Below, one piece after another: positions 43,630-52,490 of a stretch of 64,000 bases of DNA. Position 1 is the stretch's first letter. The number at the start of each line of letters is the position of its first letter. The notes under the pieces are model-generated. The model worked only from the letters and a program-made list of their open reading frames with translations, ran no database searches and was not told the DNA's origin. Both the position numbers and the translations under genes were made by a program. The stretch spans positions 124,001-188,000 of the forward strand of contig NZ_VLKZ01000002.1 in NCBI RefSeq assembly GCF_007830185.1. Direction: 5' to 3'. The stretch is from Halalkalibacter nanhaiisediminis (lineage in GTDB: Bacteria > Bacillota > Bacilli > Bacillales > Bacillaceae_D).

Positions 43630-44457
43630 ATGAATATACCAATCCTCACCTTTGAAAAGGTTTCTTATAAATATTCGGATGGAACTGTTGCATTAAAAGA
43701 CATTACATTAAATATCGAAAAGGGAAAGAAAATTGCTTTATTAGGGAACAATGGTGCGGGAAAGTCAACGCTTTTTTTACTTTTTAATGGAATTCTAAAA
43801 GCCACAAATGGTCAAATCAAATATAAAGGGAACGATCTATCCTATAAACGACATGAGCTTCGCCAATTACGTAAGCAGGTCGGGATCGTTTTTCAAAATC
43901 CTGATGCTCAGCTCTTTTCTTCGAGCGTTCATGAGGATATTAAATTCGGTCCTAATAATCTAGGACTCTCCCGTGAGGAAGTGGAACAAGCTGTTAATCA
44001 AGCAATGGCATTAACAGATACGGAATCGTTAAAAGATAAGCCTCCCCATTTTTTAAGCATTGGTCAAAAAAAGCGGGTCGCTATTGCAGGCATTGTAGCG
44101 ATGAATCCTGAGTTAATGGTCTTAGACGAACCGACAGCAGGGCTTGATCCTTATTATGCAAGAAAGATTATGGATGTACTAGAGGATGTACGTAAAAAAG
44201 ATCAAACCGTCATTCTCTCAACTCACGATGTGAATCTTGCCTTTGAGTGGGCAGATGAGGTTATTTTAATGAACAATGGTCAAATTGCTGCAAAAGGAAA
44301 TCCAATAGACGTTTTTAAAAATGTTGATGTTATCACACATTGCCATCTAGAACAGCCATGGGTTATGGAAGTATATGAAAAATTTCGTCAAACAACGGTT
44401 TCTAACCATACAACCTATCCTAGAACAAAAAATGAGCTATTTGAAATCATGTTTTAA
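43630..44457 (+). CDS. cbiO: Cobalt ECF transporter ATPase CbiO
   Basis: 275 residues. Walker A GNNGAGKST, Q-loop VFQNPDAQLFSSSVHEDIKF (typical of ECF ATPases), signature FLSIGQKKRVAIAG (Ile in place of the second signature residue Gly), Walker B LMVLDEPTAGLDP and switch STHD. It powers the CbiMNQ complex. AAAGGAG before ATG 43630. A single ATPase gene serves as homodimer. Confidence 0.95.
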   Translation: MNIPILTFEKVSYKYSDGTVALKDITLNIEKGKKIALLGNNGAGKSTLFLLFNGILKATNGQIKYKGNDLSYKRHELRQLRKQVGIVFQNPDAQLFSSSVHEDIKFGPNNLGLSREEVEQAVNQAMALTDTESLKDKPPHFLSIGQKKRVAIAGIVAMNPELMVLDEPTAGLDPYYARKIMDVLEDVRKKDQTVILSTHDVNLAFEWADEVILMNNGQIAAKGNPIDVFKNVDVITHCHLEQPWVMEVYEKFRQTTVSNHTTYPRTKNELFEIMF

Positions 44458-44503
44458 ATTTTAAGCAGATGCGAAAATGATAACTGTAATAATTAGGAGC
44501 ATA

Positions 44504-44541
44504 ACAAAAAGACTGTTAATTAATTGATACCGTCTTTTTGT
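44504..44541. terminator. Terminator downstream of cbiMNQO
   Basis: ACAAAAAGACTGT pairs with ACCGTCTTTTTGT (one mismatch) over a 12-nt loop; T-run within the arm. Confidence 0.65.
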
Positions 44542-44608
44542 TGTTGCTTTTAAAGTATTTAAAAAAGGCACTTCACCCTTATCATTTCCTTTTGATTTCT
44601 TCATATTT

Positions 44609-45010
44609 TTAAAACCATTCAGGATATGCTTTTTTAAATTGAACTGGTTTGAATTGGTCTCCCTCTTTCTTCACAACAATATGCCTCGTACTTCCTTCTG
44701 CACAAATGTCTCCTTCTCCATTGACAATTTGAAAGCCATACGCCGTTTTCAATCCTTGATTAAGATCAATCCATGCTTTCTCAAATATCTGGTCAACTAG
44801 CTTGATTGACTTTTTGTATGTAATGACTACATTATAGACAGGGCCATAATACCCTGCCTCTTCCATATTAAGATAGTTGTACCCGACTTCTTCAATCAAC
44901 TGTATTCTATCTAGCCCAAGTCATTTTATGTAGTTTCCGTGATAAATAATCTCCATCATATCCGTGTCTGCGTATGAAATTTGAATTTCCTTCGTTGCTA
45001 CATAGAACAT
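44609..45010 (-). pseudogene. Hotdog-fold thioesterase (YbgC-like) gene with in-frame TGA at Trp30
   Basis: ATG 45010 gives MFYVATKEIQISYADTDMME, then IIYHGNYIK, TGA at 44921-44923 (codon 30), and the same frame goes on with LGLDRIQLIEEVGYNYLNME to 44609 (total 133 codons, the family size). Acyl-CoA thioesterases of the 4HBT/YbgC type have YHxNYxxWxExGR, so TGG has become TGA, one base change. The catalytic Asp region (YADTDMMEIIYHGNY) is upstream of the stop. A restart at TTG 44899 would miss it, so activity is probably lost. Confidence 0.8.
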
Positions 45011-45136
45011 GTCTATACTTACCTAAATCCTTTCAACTATCCTCTTTCTCTCTCTACTCTTATTAGACGAATCAAAATGGAAAGTGCATGTCAGACACTT
45101 TTTACCTTTTAAAAGTATAGGTTCAAAATTTCCACA

Positions 45137-45979
45137 TTATTTTTGAGGCTTCCACAAAATAATGGCACCAAAATAGTGATGATCATACAAATATATACCA
45201 TTTTCAAATCGTACAAAATCACGAAGCGCTTCTTCTACGTCAGATTCTTTATACGTTGCTGTAAGAATTTTACTAGCATTTTTACTAATTAATTCTTCAT
45301 AACTAGAAAATTGATACGTTCTTTTTAAAGGAATGATTTTACATTCTGCATATATTCCTAATTCATATAATAGGTTAAGCAAATCAATATAATCTCGACG
45401 TGGAAATTTTATATCATAACCGTAATGTTCGTGAAGCTTGGTATAATGAGGTTGGATAGGCCCTGTCGTCATCCCAAGGACTGCTAATCTATTCGCATGT
45501 TGATTAATTAGAGATAATGCCTTTTTAATTTCATACATGCGATAGAAGCAATTTATTCCAAAAACAACATCATAATTTTTTTCGAGTTTCACTTCCTCCC
45601 ATTTCTCATGCAAAAACTCTACATTATCTAATTTACGCGTTTTTGTCGCATCTTTTAAATATTCGAGTACAGCCAACGAACTATCTACAACAGTTAGCTG
45701 CTTTGTACGTTCGGCTAATGGAAACGTATAATTCCCCCAACCAGGTCCTATTTCTAAAACATGATCTTCAGAAGAAAAAAGGGAAGATATTTCTTTAAAT
45801 ATTTCTTTTGCATATGGATCAGGAACGTCTTTATGCTTCCTTTCTGTTATTAGACGTTTCCAAAAATCCTCTTCGCATTCATCATTAACCATTCTTTGAG
45901 GAAGCTTGCCCTCCAAATCTTTCATTCCTTCTTGCCATTTTTCTTCATAACTCATAAAGGAGTTAACCTGTAATTTCAT
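45137..45979 (-). CDS. Class I SAM-dependent methyltransferase, substrate unknown
   Basis: 280 residues. Motif I is HVLEIGPGWGNYTFPLAE, followed by LTVVDSS (acidic motif II), and a Cys/Tyr-rich GINCFYRMYEIKKALSLI; the C-terminal 60 residues are beta-rich with YLYDHHYFGAIILWKPQ. This is a complete Rossmann methyltransferase with an N-terminal helical cap of about 65 residues. The substrate cannot be told. ATG 45979 or the second Met at residue 9 (weak site) are possible starts. Gene order with cbi genes suggests no cobalamin link beyond proximity. Confidence 0.75.
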   Translation of the reverse strand: MKLQVNSFMSYEEKWQEGMKDLEGKLPQRMVNDECEEDFWKRLITERKHKDVPDPYAKEIFKEISSLFSSEDHVLEIGPGWGNYTFPLAERTKQLTVVDSSLAVLEYLKDATKTRKLDNVEFLHEKWEEVKLEKNYDVVFGINCFYRMYEIKKALSLINQHANRLAVLGMTTGPIQPHYTKLHEHYGYDIKFPRRDYIDLLNLLYELGIYAECKIIPLKRTYQFSSYEELISKNASKILTATYKESDVEEALRDFVRFENGIYLYDHHYFGAIILWKPQK

Positions 45980-46119
45980 TAATTTCGACCTCTTTCTTTG
46001 TTTGGCCTTTCCGTTTAACTAACTCGCAAATTTTTATAGATGGTAAGAAACGATCTCGATCTGTATGATCACTTTAACATAAATACTCAGTATAGTAGTC
46101 TTGTCTATTAACTTTCATG

Positions 46120-46170
46120 AAAAAATAATAAGGTCTTTTGGGAAGATTATGATAATCAGTCCAAAAGACC
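46120..46170 (-). terminator. Terminator of the SLC23-like permease gene
   Basis: On the minus strand GGTCTTTTGG pairs with CCAAAAGACC across 19 nt, then TTATTATTTTTTC. Confidence 0.75.
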
Positions 46171-46198
46171 AGATTTATCGGCATAAGTCATTTCTTAA

Positions 46199-47617
46199 TT
46201 AAGCAGAATTTTCTTGCTGCTGTTCTTGATTTTCTGATTCTGAAGGTTGATTACTCTTACCAATTAGTATGAGGTATAGAAGAAGACCTGCTCCAATTCC
46301 CCAGATTGGTCCTTGAACCGCCGTCAACATTCCAATCGCCAGGGCTAAACCTCTTGATGTATTATCAGTAACCATCGACATGGCCACATATGCACATGCA
46401 AAACCTGTCAACAAAAGAGTCAACGAGAGAGCGACTGGTAGTAAAGGAGCCATGATTCCAATCATAGGTGTTAAAAATGCAAGAGGAAAAGCCAACCAAT
46501 ACCAATTAATCGTCCCAGTAAAGATAGAATCTAGCGCTTTTTTACTCGATTTGTACCGTTCAATGATATAAACTTGAACCCCTGTCCATATCGGTCCGTG
46601 AAGAGGAATTAACACACCAGCTGTAAATAATTGACCTAAGTTACGAAAAACGAGGGCAAAATGTGTCCGTGTATGATTAACATCAATTTTTTCATCTGGA
46701 CGTGCTTTATCTGCGCCTTTTAAAAGGGTATCAGCCACTAAAAGATCTCCAAAAACGAGAATGTAAATCATAATAGATATTGGGATAGCAGCTATAAACA
46801 TTGAGAATGTTGGCATTCCCACTCCCCATGGAGAGATCGTTGCTAACATTTCACCATATTGTGGAATAAAAATACCCCATTCAATGTCAAAGGTTAGCTC
46901 ACCACTGATTAATCCTGCGATTGCTGCAAATGCAAATCCTGCAAGTATCGCATTTGATGTAACAATTAATTTTATTTTTGAATTCGGAAGTTTTTTAAAT
47001 GGAATGGAGAACATAATTGTCAGAACCACGATCCAAGCAGTAATAAGTGTAATCGGTAATGTCTGAACTCGAGTTAGTTCGGACTGAAAAGCAGCAATCG
47101 CCGCTCCCATTATAATTCCTGCTTTGAGAGGTACAGGAATAATGCTATTAAATTTCGCTCCTAAACCTGTCAAACCAAAAAACAAGAATAAAGCACAAAC
47201 AATAAATGTAATGGCTATCATTGCTTGCACAGCTTCGGTTCCAGGTGCGTAATTCCCTAAAAAGACTAAAGTAAGTGGCAAACTTGGTGTAATCCAACCT
47301 GCTGTATATGCATCACCAAATAAAAAAGTTTGAGTCCATACCCAAAATAAATGAATGGCAACAATTGACCAAGCTACTTCAAAAGAAATATCAAAATATT
47401 GCATCATAAGCGGAGCAAGTGCTCCTCCAGTAGCTAGAGATAGAACACCACCTTGCAAGACTTCTGGCCATGAAATACCAACATGAACACCAGGTAATCG
47501 TAAAACAAAGGGTCCCCACTTAATTCCAGGTTGAATCTCTCCGTATTTCCTTTTTTTAGCCACTTTCATCCCTCTCTTTACAATCGTTTTTTCTTCATCT
47601 TTTAATGCTTTTTCCAT
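46199..47617 (-). CDS. SLC23-type (xanthine/uracil-permease-like) membrane transporter
   Basis: 472 residues, 12 to 14 hydrophobic helices, charged cytoplasmic ends (KKRKYGEIQPGIKWGPF at the start; Glu/Gln-rich tail). The architecture and segments such as SLATGGALAPLMMQYFDISF and GLTGLGAKFNSIIPVPLKAG resemble the nucleobase-ascorbate (NCS2/SulP-fold) carriers, but motifs are divergent, so the substrate is open. Its AGGAGGTG site lies 30 nt before ATG 47617, unusually far, with an AT-rich dyad in between. A sigma-A promoter and a cre-like site lie upstream, indicating CcpA control. Confidence 0.6.
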   Translation of the reverse strand: MEKALKDEEKTIVKRGMKVAKKRKYGEIQPGIKWGPFVLRLPGVHVGISWPEVLQGGVLSLATGGALAPLMMQYFDISFEVAWSIVAIHLFWVWTQTFLFGDAYTAGWITPSLPLTLVFLGNYAPGTEAVQAMIAITFIVCALFLFFGLTGLGAKFNSIIPVPLKAGIIMGAAIAAFQSELTRVQTLPITLITAWIVVLTIMFSIPFKKLPNSKIKLIVTSNAILAGFAFAAIAGLISGELTFDIEWGIFIPQYGEMLATISPWGVGMPTFSMFIAAIPISIMIYILVFGDLLVADTLLKGADKARPDEKIDVNHTRTHFALVFRNLGQLFTAGVLIPLHGPIWTGVQVYIIERYKSSKKALDSIFTGTINWYWLAFPLAFLTPMIGIMAPLLPVALSLTLLLTGFACAYVAMSMVTDNTSRGLALAIGMLTAVQGPIWGIGAGLLLYLILIGKSNQPSESENQEQQQENSA

Positions 47618-47659
47618 GGTTTATTATAAATTGTAAATTATAACTTTCACCTCCTTTAT

Positions 47660-47675
47660 TAGAAAGCGCTTTCGT
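47660..47675 (-). promoter_or_regulatory. Catabolite-responsive element (cre) candidate
   Basis: Perfect palindrome GAAAGCGCTTTC at 47662-47673, the core of the CcpA site consensus TGNAARCGNWWWCA with two outer mismatches. It lies about 35-50 bases downstream of the -10 box, where CcpA acts as a roadblock. Confidence 0.7.
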
Positions 47676-47711
47676 CATAATCTACGTACAAAATAGTAGG
47701 TAGATACATAA

Positions 47712-47740
47712 AGTTTATAAAGTTTTCCAGCTTGCGTCAA
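47712..47740 (-). promoter_or_regulatory. Sigma-A promoter of the SLC23-like permease gene
   Basis: TTGACG (47735-47740) and TAAACT (47712-47717) on the minus strand with 17-base spacing. Confidence 0.7.
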
Positions 47741-47800
47741 TAAATAATTTTAATTTTCTGACTTTTAAACGGTGTTAAAAGTAAAGTTAGAAAATATAAA

Positions 47801-47830
47801 AATCCTGTATTTACGACTTTATACAGGATT
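47801..47830 (-). terminator. Terminator of the pterin dehydratase-like gene
   Basis: AATCCTGTAT pairs perfectly with ATACAGGATT (10-nt loop), then TTTATATTTT on the minus strand. Confidence 0.8.
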
Positions 47831-47850
47831 CAGTAACTATTTTTCTATTA

Positions 47851-48159
47851 TTACAGTTGCTCAGTTATTTTTCTATATAACTGGTCATACTCTTCAATAA
47901 GCTTTAAATCAAGTTCTGTAATTCCATTTGCACGCCATGATGAGAGTTTTAACGTTATGACAACATAATCAATTGAAATAAAAGGATGATGATTTTCTTT
48001 TTCAGATAACTCAGCGATTTTATTCACAAATGAAATTCCATCTAAATATGATCGAAAACGATATTTTTTAAGAAGCCATTTTTCTTCCTCTATTTTCCAT
48101 CCGTCCATTTCTTCTAACTTTTTATGTACAATAAGAAGGTCGAGTTTCTCTGTTTTCAT
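47851..48159 (-). CDS. 4a-hydroxytetrahydrobiopterin dehydratase (PCD) family protein
   Basis: 102 residues. The PCD motif of the form ExxxHHPx5Yx9(H/W)x8D is met: the dyad HHP in KENHHPFISIDY, Trp in KLSSW (the position is His in classic dehydratases) and Asp in GITELD. PCDs recycle pterin cofactors for aromatic hydroxylases; no hydroxylase is in the window, and some PCD-like proteins have been tied to molybdopterin metabolism, which would fit a molybdenum formate dehydrogenase 5 kb away (inference). ATG 48159 with GGAGGG. Confidence 0.85.
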   Translation of the reverse strand: MKTEKLDLLIVHKKLEEMDGWKIEEEKWLLKKYRFRSYLDGISFVNKIAELSEKENHHPFISIDYVVITLKLSSWRANGITELDLKLIEEYDQLYRKITEQL

Positions 48160-48190
48160 TCTTAATCCCTCCATTATTTTAAAAATGATA

Positions 48191-49297
48191 CTAATCAGCA
48201 ACTTCTCTCGTTAACATGTCAAAAATAGAGCTCACTCCACGCCACCAGTTTTTATCTTCTGCATATTTTCGATTGATCCATTGGATAGGGTCAGTCCCCT
48301 CTGGTCGATCTTTACTTAAATTCACGATGGTTCTTGCTGCTATTTGGCTCGAATTTAAAATGTCCGTATTATAATCCTCCCAACTGTGAAACACATTAAA
48401 AGGGTTGTTAGCAATTTCAACTGCGTTTTGATTAGACCGTGGAACATAACTTTGTTCTTGTCCAGTAATCGCAAACAGTAGAAATGGATGAATATTAAAT
48501 TCCTTAGCGACAGAAAGGATTGTTGAAAAGTATGGTTCATCAGCTAATAGTGAATCTCTGTTATTGAGCCAATTCCTTAAACTCGTTTCATTAACTTGCT
48601 CGTATTGCAAATAGCCAGTTAGATCATTAGGCGGCCCATTATATTCTTTCATTTCTCCTGAATTTGTATCTTTTAATCCTTCTTCTATTTGCAATTCTTC
48701 TTTAAAAAGGTGTGAACTTATCTCCTTATTCCCTACTATGTATACACTGCCAACAATCATGATAGTCACTAATGTCAAATGGGATTTTTTCCATTTTTTA
48801 CCCCGAGGCTCTACTTCATTTCGAACAGAATCATTCAATGGATTTAAAATAGTCATAGGACTAGGTGAATCAATATCATCAGTAGCTGCTATTTCACTAT
48901 TAATATTATATGAACTTTCTATAAGCTTTTTAATATATGTTTCTACTTCTTCTATTTCCCCAGCTAGCTTATCGGTTAACCAAAGTGGCAGATGGTTAAC
49001 TATGTCATTTTCATCTACTAGTTCTATACTTACTTCTACAATATCTTGCACATTAATAGAAAACGACGTAGAGGATAGCTTTTGCTGCAGGAGCCTGTTA
49101 CGAATTTTTGTTTTTGTTTCTTGGTCATAGTTTGGTAGTGCTGCATCAATCATTTTGTGAAGGGCATCTGCTAGTATACGTGCTTTTTGTTGCGACAAAA
49201 AGTCTGGGTTTTTCTTATAAATATATTGCTGCACTGTAAGGATAGTATTAGCATTCATAATTTCTGTTCTCTTAATTTGTTCAAAGATAGAATCCAT
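48191..49297 (-). CDS. Membrane-anchored protein with glucosaminidase/lysozyme-like extracellular domain
   Basis: 368 residues. Residues 1-165 are polar and cytoplasmic (MDSIFEQIKRTEIMNANTIL), one membrane span lies at about 170-188 (HLTLVTIMIVGSVYIVG), and the outer part ends with a lysozyme-like region: FNIHPFLLFAITGQEQSYVP (Glu as candidate catalytic acid), NPFNVFHSWEDY and WINRKYAEDKNWWRGV. The last pattern resembles the mannosyl-glycoprotein endo-beta-N-acetylglucosaminidase/transglycosylase group acting on peptidoglycan. Start choice is uncertain (weak site; the longer frame has no better one). Possible membrane-tethered wall remodeller. Confidence 0.6.
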   Translation of the reverse strand: MDSIFEQIKRTEIMNANTILTVQQYIYKKNPDFLSQQKARILADALHKMIDAALPNYDQETKTKIRNRLLQQKLSSTSFSINVQDIVEVSIELVDENDIVNHLPLWLTDKLAGEIEEVETYIKKLIESSYNINSEIAATDDIDSPSPMTILNPLNDSVRNEVEPRGKKWKKSHLTLVTIMIVGSVYIVGNKEISSHLFKEELQIEEGLKDTNSGEMKEYNGPPNDLTGYLQYEQVNETSLRNWLNNRDSLLADEPYFSTILSVAKEFNIHPFLLFAITGQEQSYVPRSNQNAVEIANNPFNVFHSWEDYNTDILNSSQIAARTIVNLSKDRPEGTDPIQWINRKYAEDKNWWRGVSSIFDMLTREVAD

Positions 49298-49475
49298 TTT
49301 GCTACCAACCATTCTATTATAAATGAATACATGAACTATTAGTCCAATTTTGACCTTAAACAACATGTTTACATTGTAAATATCGGTAATAATTAAACTA
49401 ACTTTCAATTATACGTTTTAACGATTGTAGCCATTTAACAACCTGTACATATAAATATAAAAAGGAGTGATGAGA

Positions 49476-49661
49476 ATGAGCGGTTTTATATTTTTAATGT
49501 TAGCTGGAATTCTTGCTGGTTTTGCACTAATTAATATTACCTTACCAGCATTTTTAACTAGTTTGGGACCAGTTGCAACTGGAATTGCAATTTTAGCTAT
49601 TTCGCTTTTTTCTTTCGTTCTTATTGTAAAAGGTATAATAGCCCTTTTAAAAAAGTGTTAA
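49476..49661 (+). CDS. Small two-helix membrane protein, 61 residues
   Basis: MSGFIFLMLAGILAGFALIN and GPVATGIAILAISLFSFVLI form two membrane segments; basic C-terminus KKC. AAAGGAG at 49462-49467 selects ATG 49476; GTG 49467 and ATG 49470 are too close. Function unknown. Confidence 0.65.
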   Translation: MSGFIFLMLAGILAGFALINITLPAFLTSLGPVATGIAILAISLFSFVLIVKGIIALLKKC

Positions 49662-49683
49662 TTGTATAGACCACATTGTAAAT

Positions 49684-49719
49684 AAACACAGCCATGGATT
49701 AATTCTATTGACTGTGTTT
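49684..49719 (+). terminator. Weak terminator after the small membrane gene
   Basis: AAACACAG pairs with CTGTGTTT over a 20-nt loop; only short T-run. Confidence 0.4.
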
Positions 49720-49812
49720 GATATACATAAATCAGTTCATTATTCGGATAAAGTTTGTTATAAAATTTTTAGAATACTTCTTTGTTGCATACATGTATCA
49801 TACTTTTATTTT

Positions 49813-50244
49813 TTAAAATCTGTATTGAGTTAAAAAAAATAAAAACCAAACGGCATGGTTTTGTTCATCTGCAGCTGCTCTTCTAAATGATTGTTGAATA
49901 GTAGGGTCCGTTGTTTTATCTGCAATTTCTAGGTAAAAGTCAACGGTTTCTTGTTCGTCTTTAAAAGATGCTAGTGATCCAGAGTTGAAATCTGGTGCAC
50001 ACTCTTCTGTTATTTGTGGTGTTGGTTGACTTCCAGTTAGTGAAGTATAAATTCGAGAAAATTCATGATAATGTCTTATTTCATCATTTCTTATTTCCAT
50101 TATTTGATTCCTTGCCACTTGTGTCTGAGCCATTCTTGCTAATTGTTCGTAGCATGCAATCGCAGAATACTCACCATTTATTGCTTTAATGATATCTTGA
50201 ATAATCGTATTTTCTGGACGGACATAATAATCGTAATATTGCAT
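49813..50244 (-). CDS. Ferritin-like domain protein
   Basis: 143 residues, four-helix bundle. Diiron-ligand patterns are EYSAIACYEQLA (Glu), EIRNDEIRHYHEF (ExxxDExxH) and DEQNHAVWFLFF (DExxH), spaced as in ferritin-like/rubrerythrin proteins; no rubredoxin Cys. Similar small ferritin-like proteins (YhjR type) occur in sporulating bacilli. AGAGGTGAG before ATG 50244. Isolated gene. Confidence 0.8.
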   Translation of the reverse strand: MQYYDYYVRPENTIIQDIIKAINGEYSAIACYEQLARMAQTQVARNQIMEIRNDEIRHYHEFSRIYTSLTGSQPTPQITEECAPDFNSGSLASFKDEQETVDFYLEIADKTTDPTIQQSFRRAAADEQNHAVWFLFFLTQYRF

Positions 50245-50498
50245 TTCCTCTCACCTCTTTTAAGTCTTTCTTGCAATATATGATAGTGAATAGGCACATG
50301 ATAATTGTCCAATAAAAATTTTTAACGATTTATGTTTGTTTATCTATTTTTGATAAGGATATGGTATATTATTAGATTTTGTTCAAGTTATTTTTTAAAA
50401 TAAATACGGTATGTGAAATTATTTATTTGTTGTCATTTTTATCTATCCTTAATCCAAAAGATTTCTTAATAACTGGCCTAGCATAGCTTTAATTTTCA

Positions 50499-50960
50499 TT
50501 AAAACTCCTTTTCATATTCGATTAGAATAAGTTTATCGTTGACTTGTAGCTCTCCTATTTTTTGATAGCCTATTCGTTCATAGAAATATCGATTTCTCAC
50601 ATTATCCTTTGGGGTGTTTAAGCTCCATTTTTGCGCTTCTGGGAATTGATGTTCTACTAGCCGCATAATTTCAGAGCCATATCCTCTATTTTGAAAATGT
50701 TCTTTTAGGAAAATGCGGAACAGTCCCATATGAGTACTGGTTATTTTCCAGATGTTTATACCACCTGCTAATTCTCCTTCAATGAAGATTGTATAGTGAA
50801 AAGATTCATTTATCCGTTGAATAAATGAATCATGTGATTCAGTTGCTGGACTTGACTCGTAATCTTTGTATCTTTGTAAATCAGCTTGAAAAACCTCTTT
50901 TTGAATCTTTAGCAATTCTGACACTTCACCCTTGGTTGTTCTTTGTATCCTTATATCCAT
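50499..50960 (-). CDS. GNAT family N-acetyltransferase
   Basis: 153 residues. DIRIQRTTKGEVSELLKIQK at the start; acetyl-CoA motif A is FLKEHFQNRGYGSEIMRLVE (Q/RxxGxG/A); the end YFYERIGYQKIGELQVND is typical. Substrate unknown. ATG 50960 follows GGGGTG; the GTG 50969 is within the ribosome site. Confidence 0.88.
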   Translation of the reverse strand: MDIRIQRTTKGEVSELLKIQKEVFQADLQRYKDYESSPATESHDSFIQRINESFHYTIFIEGELAGGINIWKITSTHMGLFRIFLKEHFQNRGYGSEIMRLVEHQFPEAQKWSLNTPKDNVRNRYFYERIGYQKIGELQVNDKLILIEYEKEF

Positions 50961-51068
50961 AACATTCACCCCAAATGTTATTTCAACTATTATATGATTT
51001 CATTTTCATTATGGTTATATTTAAATATGATCCAGCATTATAAAAATCATGTATAATTATCTCGTACA

Positions 51069-51109
51069 AAAAATACCACCGTTTCATTTAAATGAGACGG
51101 TGGTATTTT
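51069..51109. terminator. Bidirectional terminator between OFA carrier and GNAT genes
   Basis: AAAATACCACCGT...ACGGTGGTATTTT, long stem with A/T flanks. On the minus strand it ends the OFA carrier transcript. Confidence 0.8.
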
Positions 51110-51132
51110 TAATATATGTTGTACATGAATTA

Positions 51133-52407
51133 TTAGCTTGTTGCAGGTTGAGACTTTTGATTTTCTTCTCGTATTTTTCTAATATTTACACGAATTAGTA
51201 GTGAGATGACAAGGGCAACTACAAAGGCTGCTGTAAAAATATACATTGTCAGCGAATAGCTGTTTGTTGCTTCTTGTATTCTCGATACGACTATTGGCCC
51301 CACTAGTCCTGCAGCTGCCCATGCTGTAAGAATATAACCATGAATTGCACCAAGCTGCTTTGTCCCAAAAAGATCACCAATATAGGCAGGAATAGATGCA
51401 AACCCTCCGCCGTAGCATGATAAAATAATAAAAATCAATAACTGGAAAACAAACGCATTCGTTACGTTAGGTAAAAGAACAAAAGCAACGGTTTGAATAG
51501 CAAAAAATGCTGTATATACATTTGGCCTTCCAATATAATCAGAAATCGATGCCCATCCAATTCTTCCTAGACCATTAAATAATCCCATAATCCCTACCAT
51601 AGTTGCGGCCGTTACTGCAGAAAGTCCTGCGACATCTTGTGCCATCGGTGAGGCGACAGCAATAATCGCAATTCCACAAGTGACATTAATAAATAGCATT
51701 GCCCAGAGTGCCCAAAAACGAATCGTCTTAATAGCTTCATTTGCTGTTAGCTGTGAAAGATCTTCAGAATGTTTTTTCTCGTTCTTTTCTTTCATCTCCG
51801 CTTCTTTTTCCTTCATGCCTGATGGTAACCAGCCTTTTGGAGGTGGAGCAAGATAAAACGAAGAAGAAATCATCAGTACGAAATAAATAGATCCTAAAAG
51901 ATAAAATGTATTAGAAATTCCCACACTGCTGATTAAAGACGCAATGACTGGACTTGCTATTAATGAAGCAAAACCAAATCCCATAATAGCTAATCCTGTC
52001 GCAAGTCCCCTACGGTCTGGAAACCATTTTACAAGTGAAGATACTGGTGTTATGTACCCAATACCCAGACCTATACCACCAAGAACTCCGTAAAAAAAGT
52101 ATAATAAATAAAGAGAGCCTATACTGTCGGCAAATCCCGAACCAATCATTCCAAGACCAAAACAAATTGATGCAATCATTCCAGCTCTTTTTGGTCCATA
52201 CTTCTCAACAAAGTGGCCCATAAATGCCGCGGATAATCCAAGAAATAATATGGCTATACTAAACGTTATTGATATCTCACTTAATCCCCAGTTATGTTTT
52301 TCACTCAATGGATTGGTAAATACACTCCAGGAATATACCGAACCAATTGATATATGAATACCAACTGCAGCCGCAGCAATTAACCAGCGGTTTTTCGTTT
52401 TAGCCAT
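51133..52407 (-). CDS. OFA-family MFS transporter (oxalate/formate antiporter type)
   Basis: 424 residues, 12 helices with a central charged loop (KEKEAEMKEKNEKKHSEDLS). The start IAAAAVGIHISIGSVYSWSV F is the OFA family mark, as is GIGLGIGYITPVSSLVKWFP DRRG. Members exchange oxalate and formate or carry small carboxylates. The formate dehydrogenase and its DUF1641 partner lie directly upstream in the same direction, so formate or oxalate transport is likely. ATG 52407, AAGGGGGAT site. Confidence 0.87.
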   Translation of the reverse strand: MAKTKNRWLIAAAAVGIHISIGSVYSWSVFTNPLSEKHNWGLSEISITFSIAILFLGLSAAFMGHFVEKYGPKRAGMIASICFGLGMIGSGFADSIGSLYLLYFFYGVLGGIGLGIGYITPVSSLVKWFPDRRGLATGLAIMGFGFASLIASPVIASLISSVGISNTFYLLGSIYFVLMISSSFYLAPPPKGWLPSGMKEKEAEMKEKNEKKHSEDLSQLTANEAIKTIRFWALWAMLFINVTCGIAIIAVASPMAQDVAGLSAVTAATMVGIMGLFNGLGRIGWASISDYIGRPNVYTAFFAIQTVAFVLLPNVTNAFVFQLLIFIILSCYGGGFASIPAYIGDLFGTKQLGAIHGYILTAWAAAGLVGPIVVSRIQEATNSYSLTMYIFTAAFVVALVISLLIRVNIRKIREENQKSQPATS

Positions 52408-52490
52408 TGAAAATCCCCCTTATATAATTCTGACTATTCAGAAATTAATTCAAATGGTTGTTGAAGTGACGAAATAAATCCTTCATTAAC

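Noticed and set aside
33891-45010. Hypothesis that TGA is read as an amino acid in this organism
   Set aside because: TGA replaces Glu, Leu and Trp at different sites, other genes end in TGA normally, and the affected genes are dispensable; ordinary nonsense mutations explain all.
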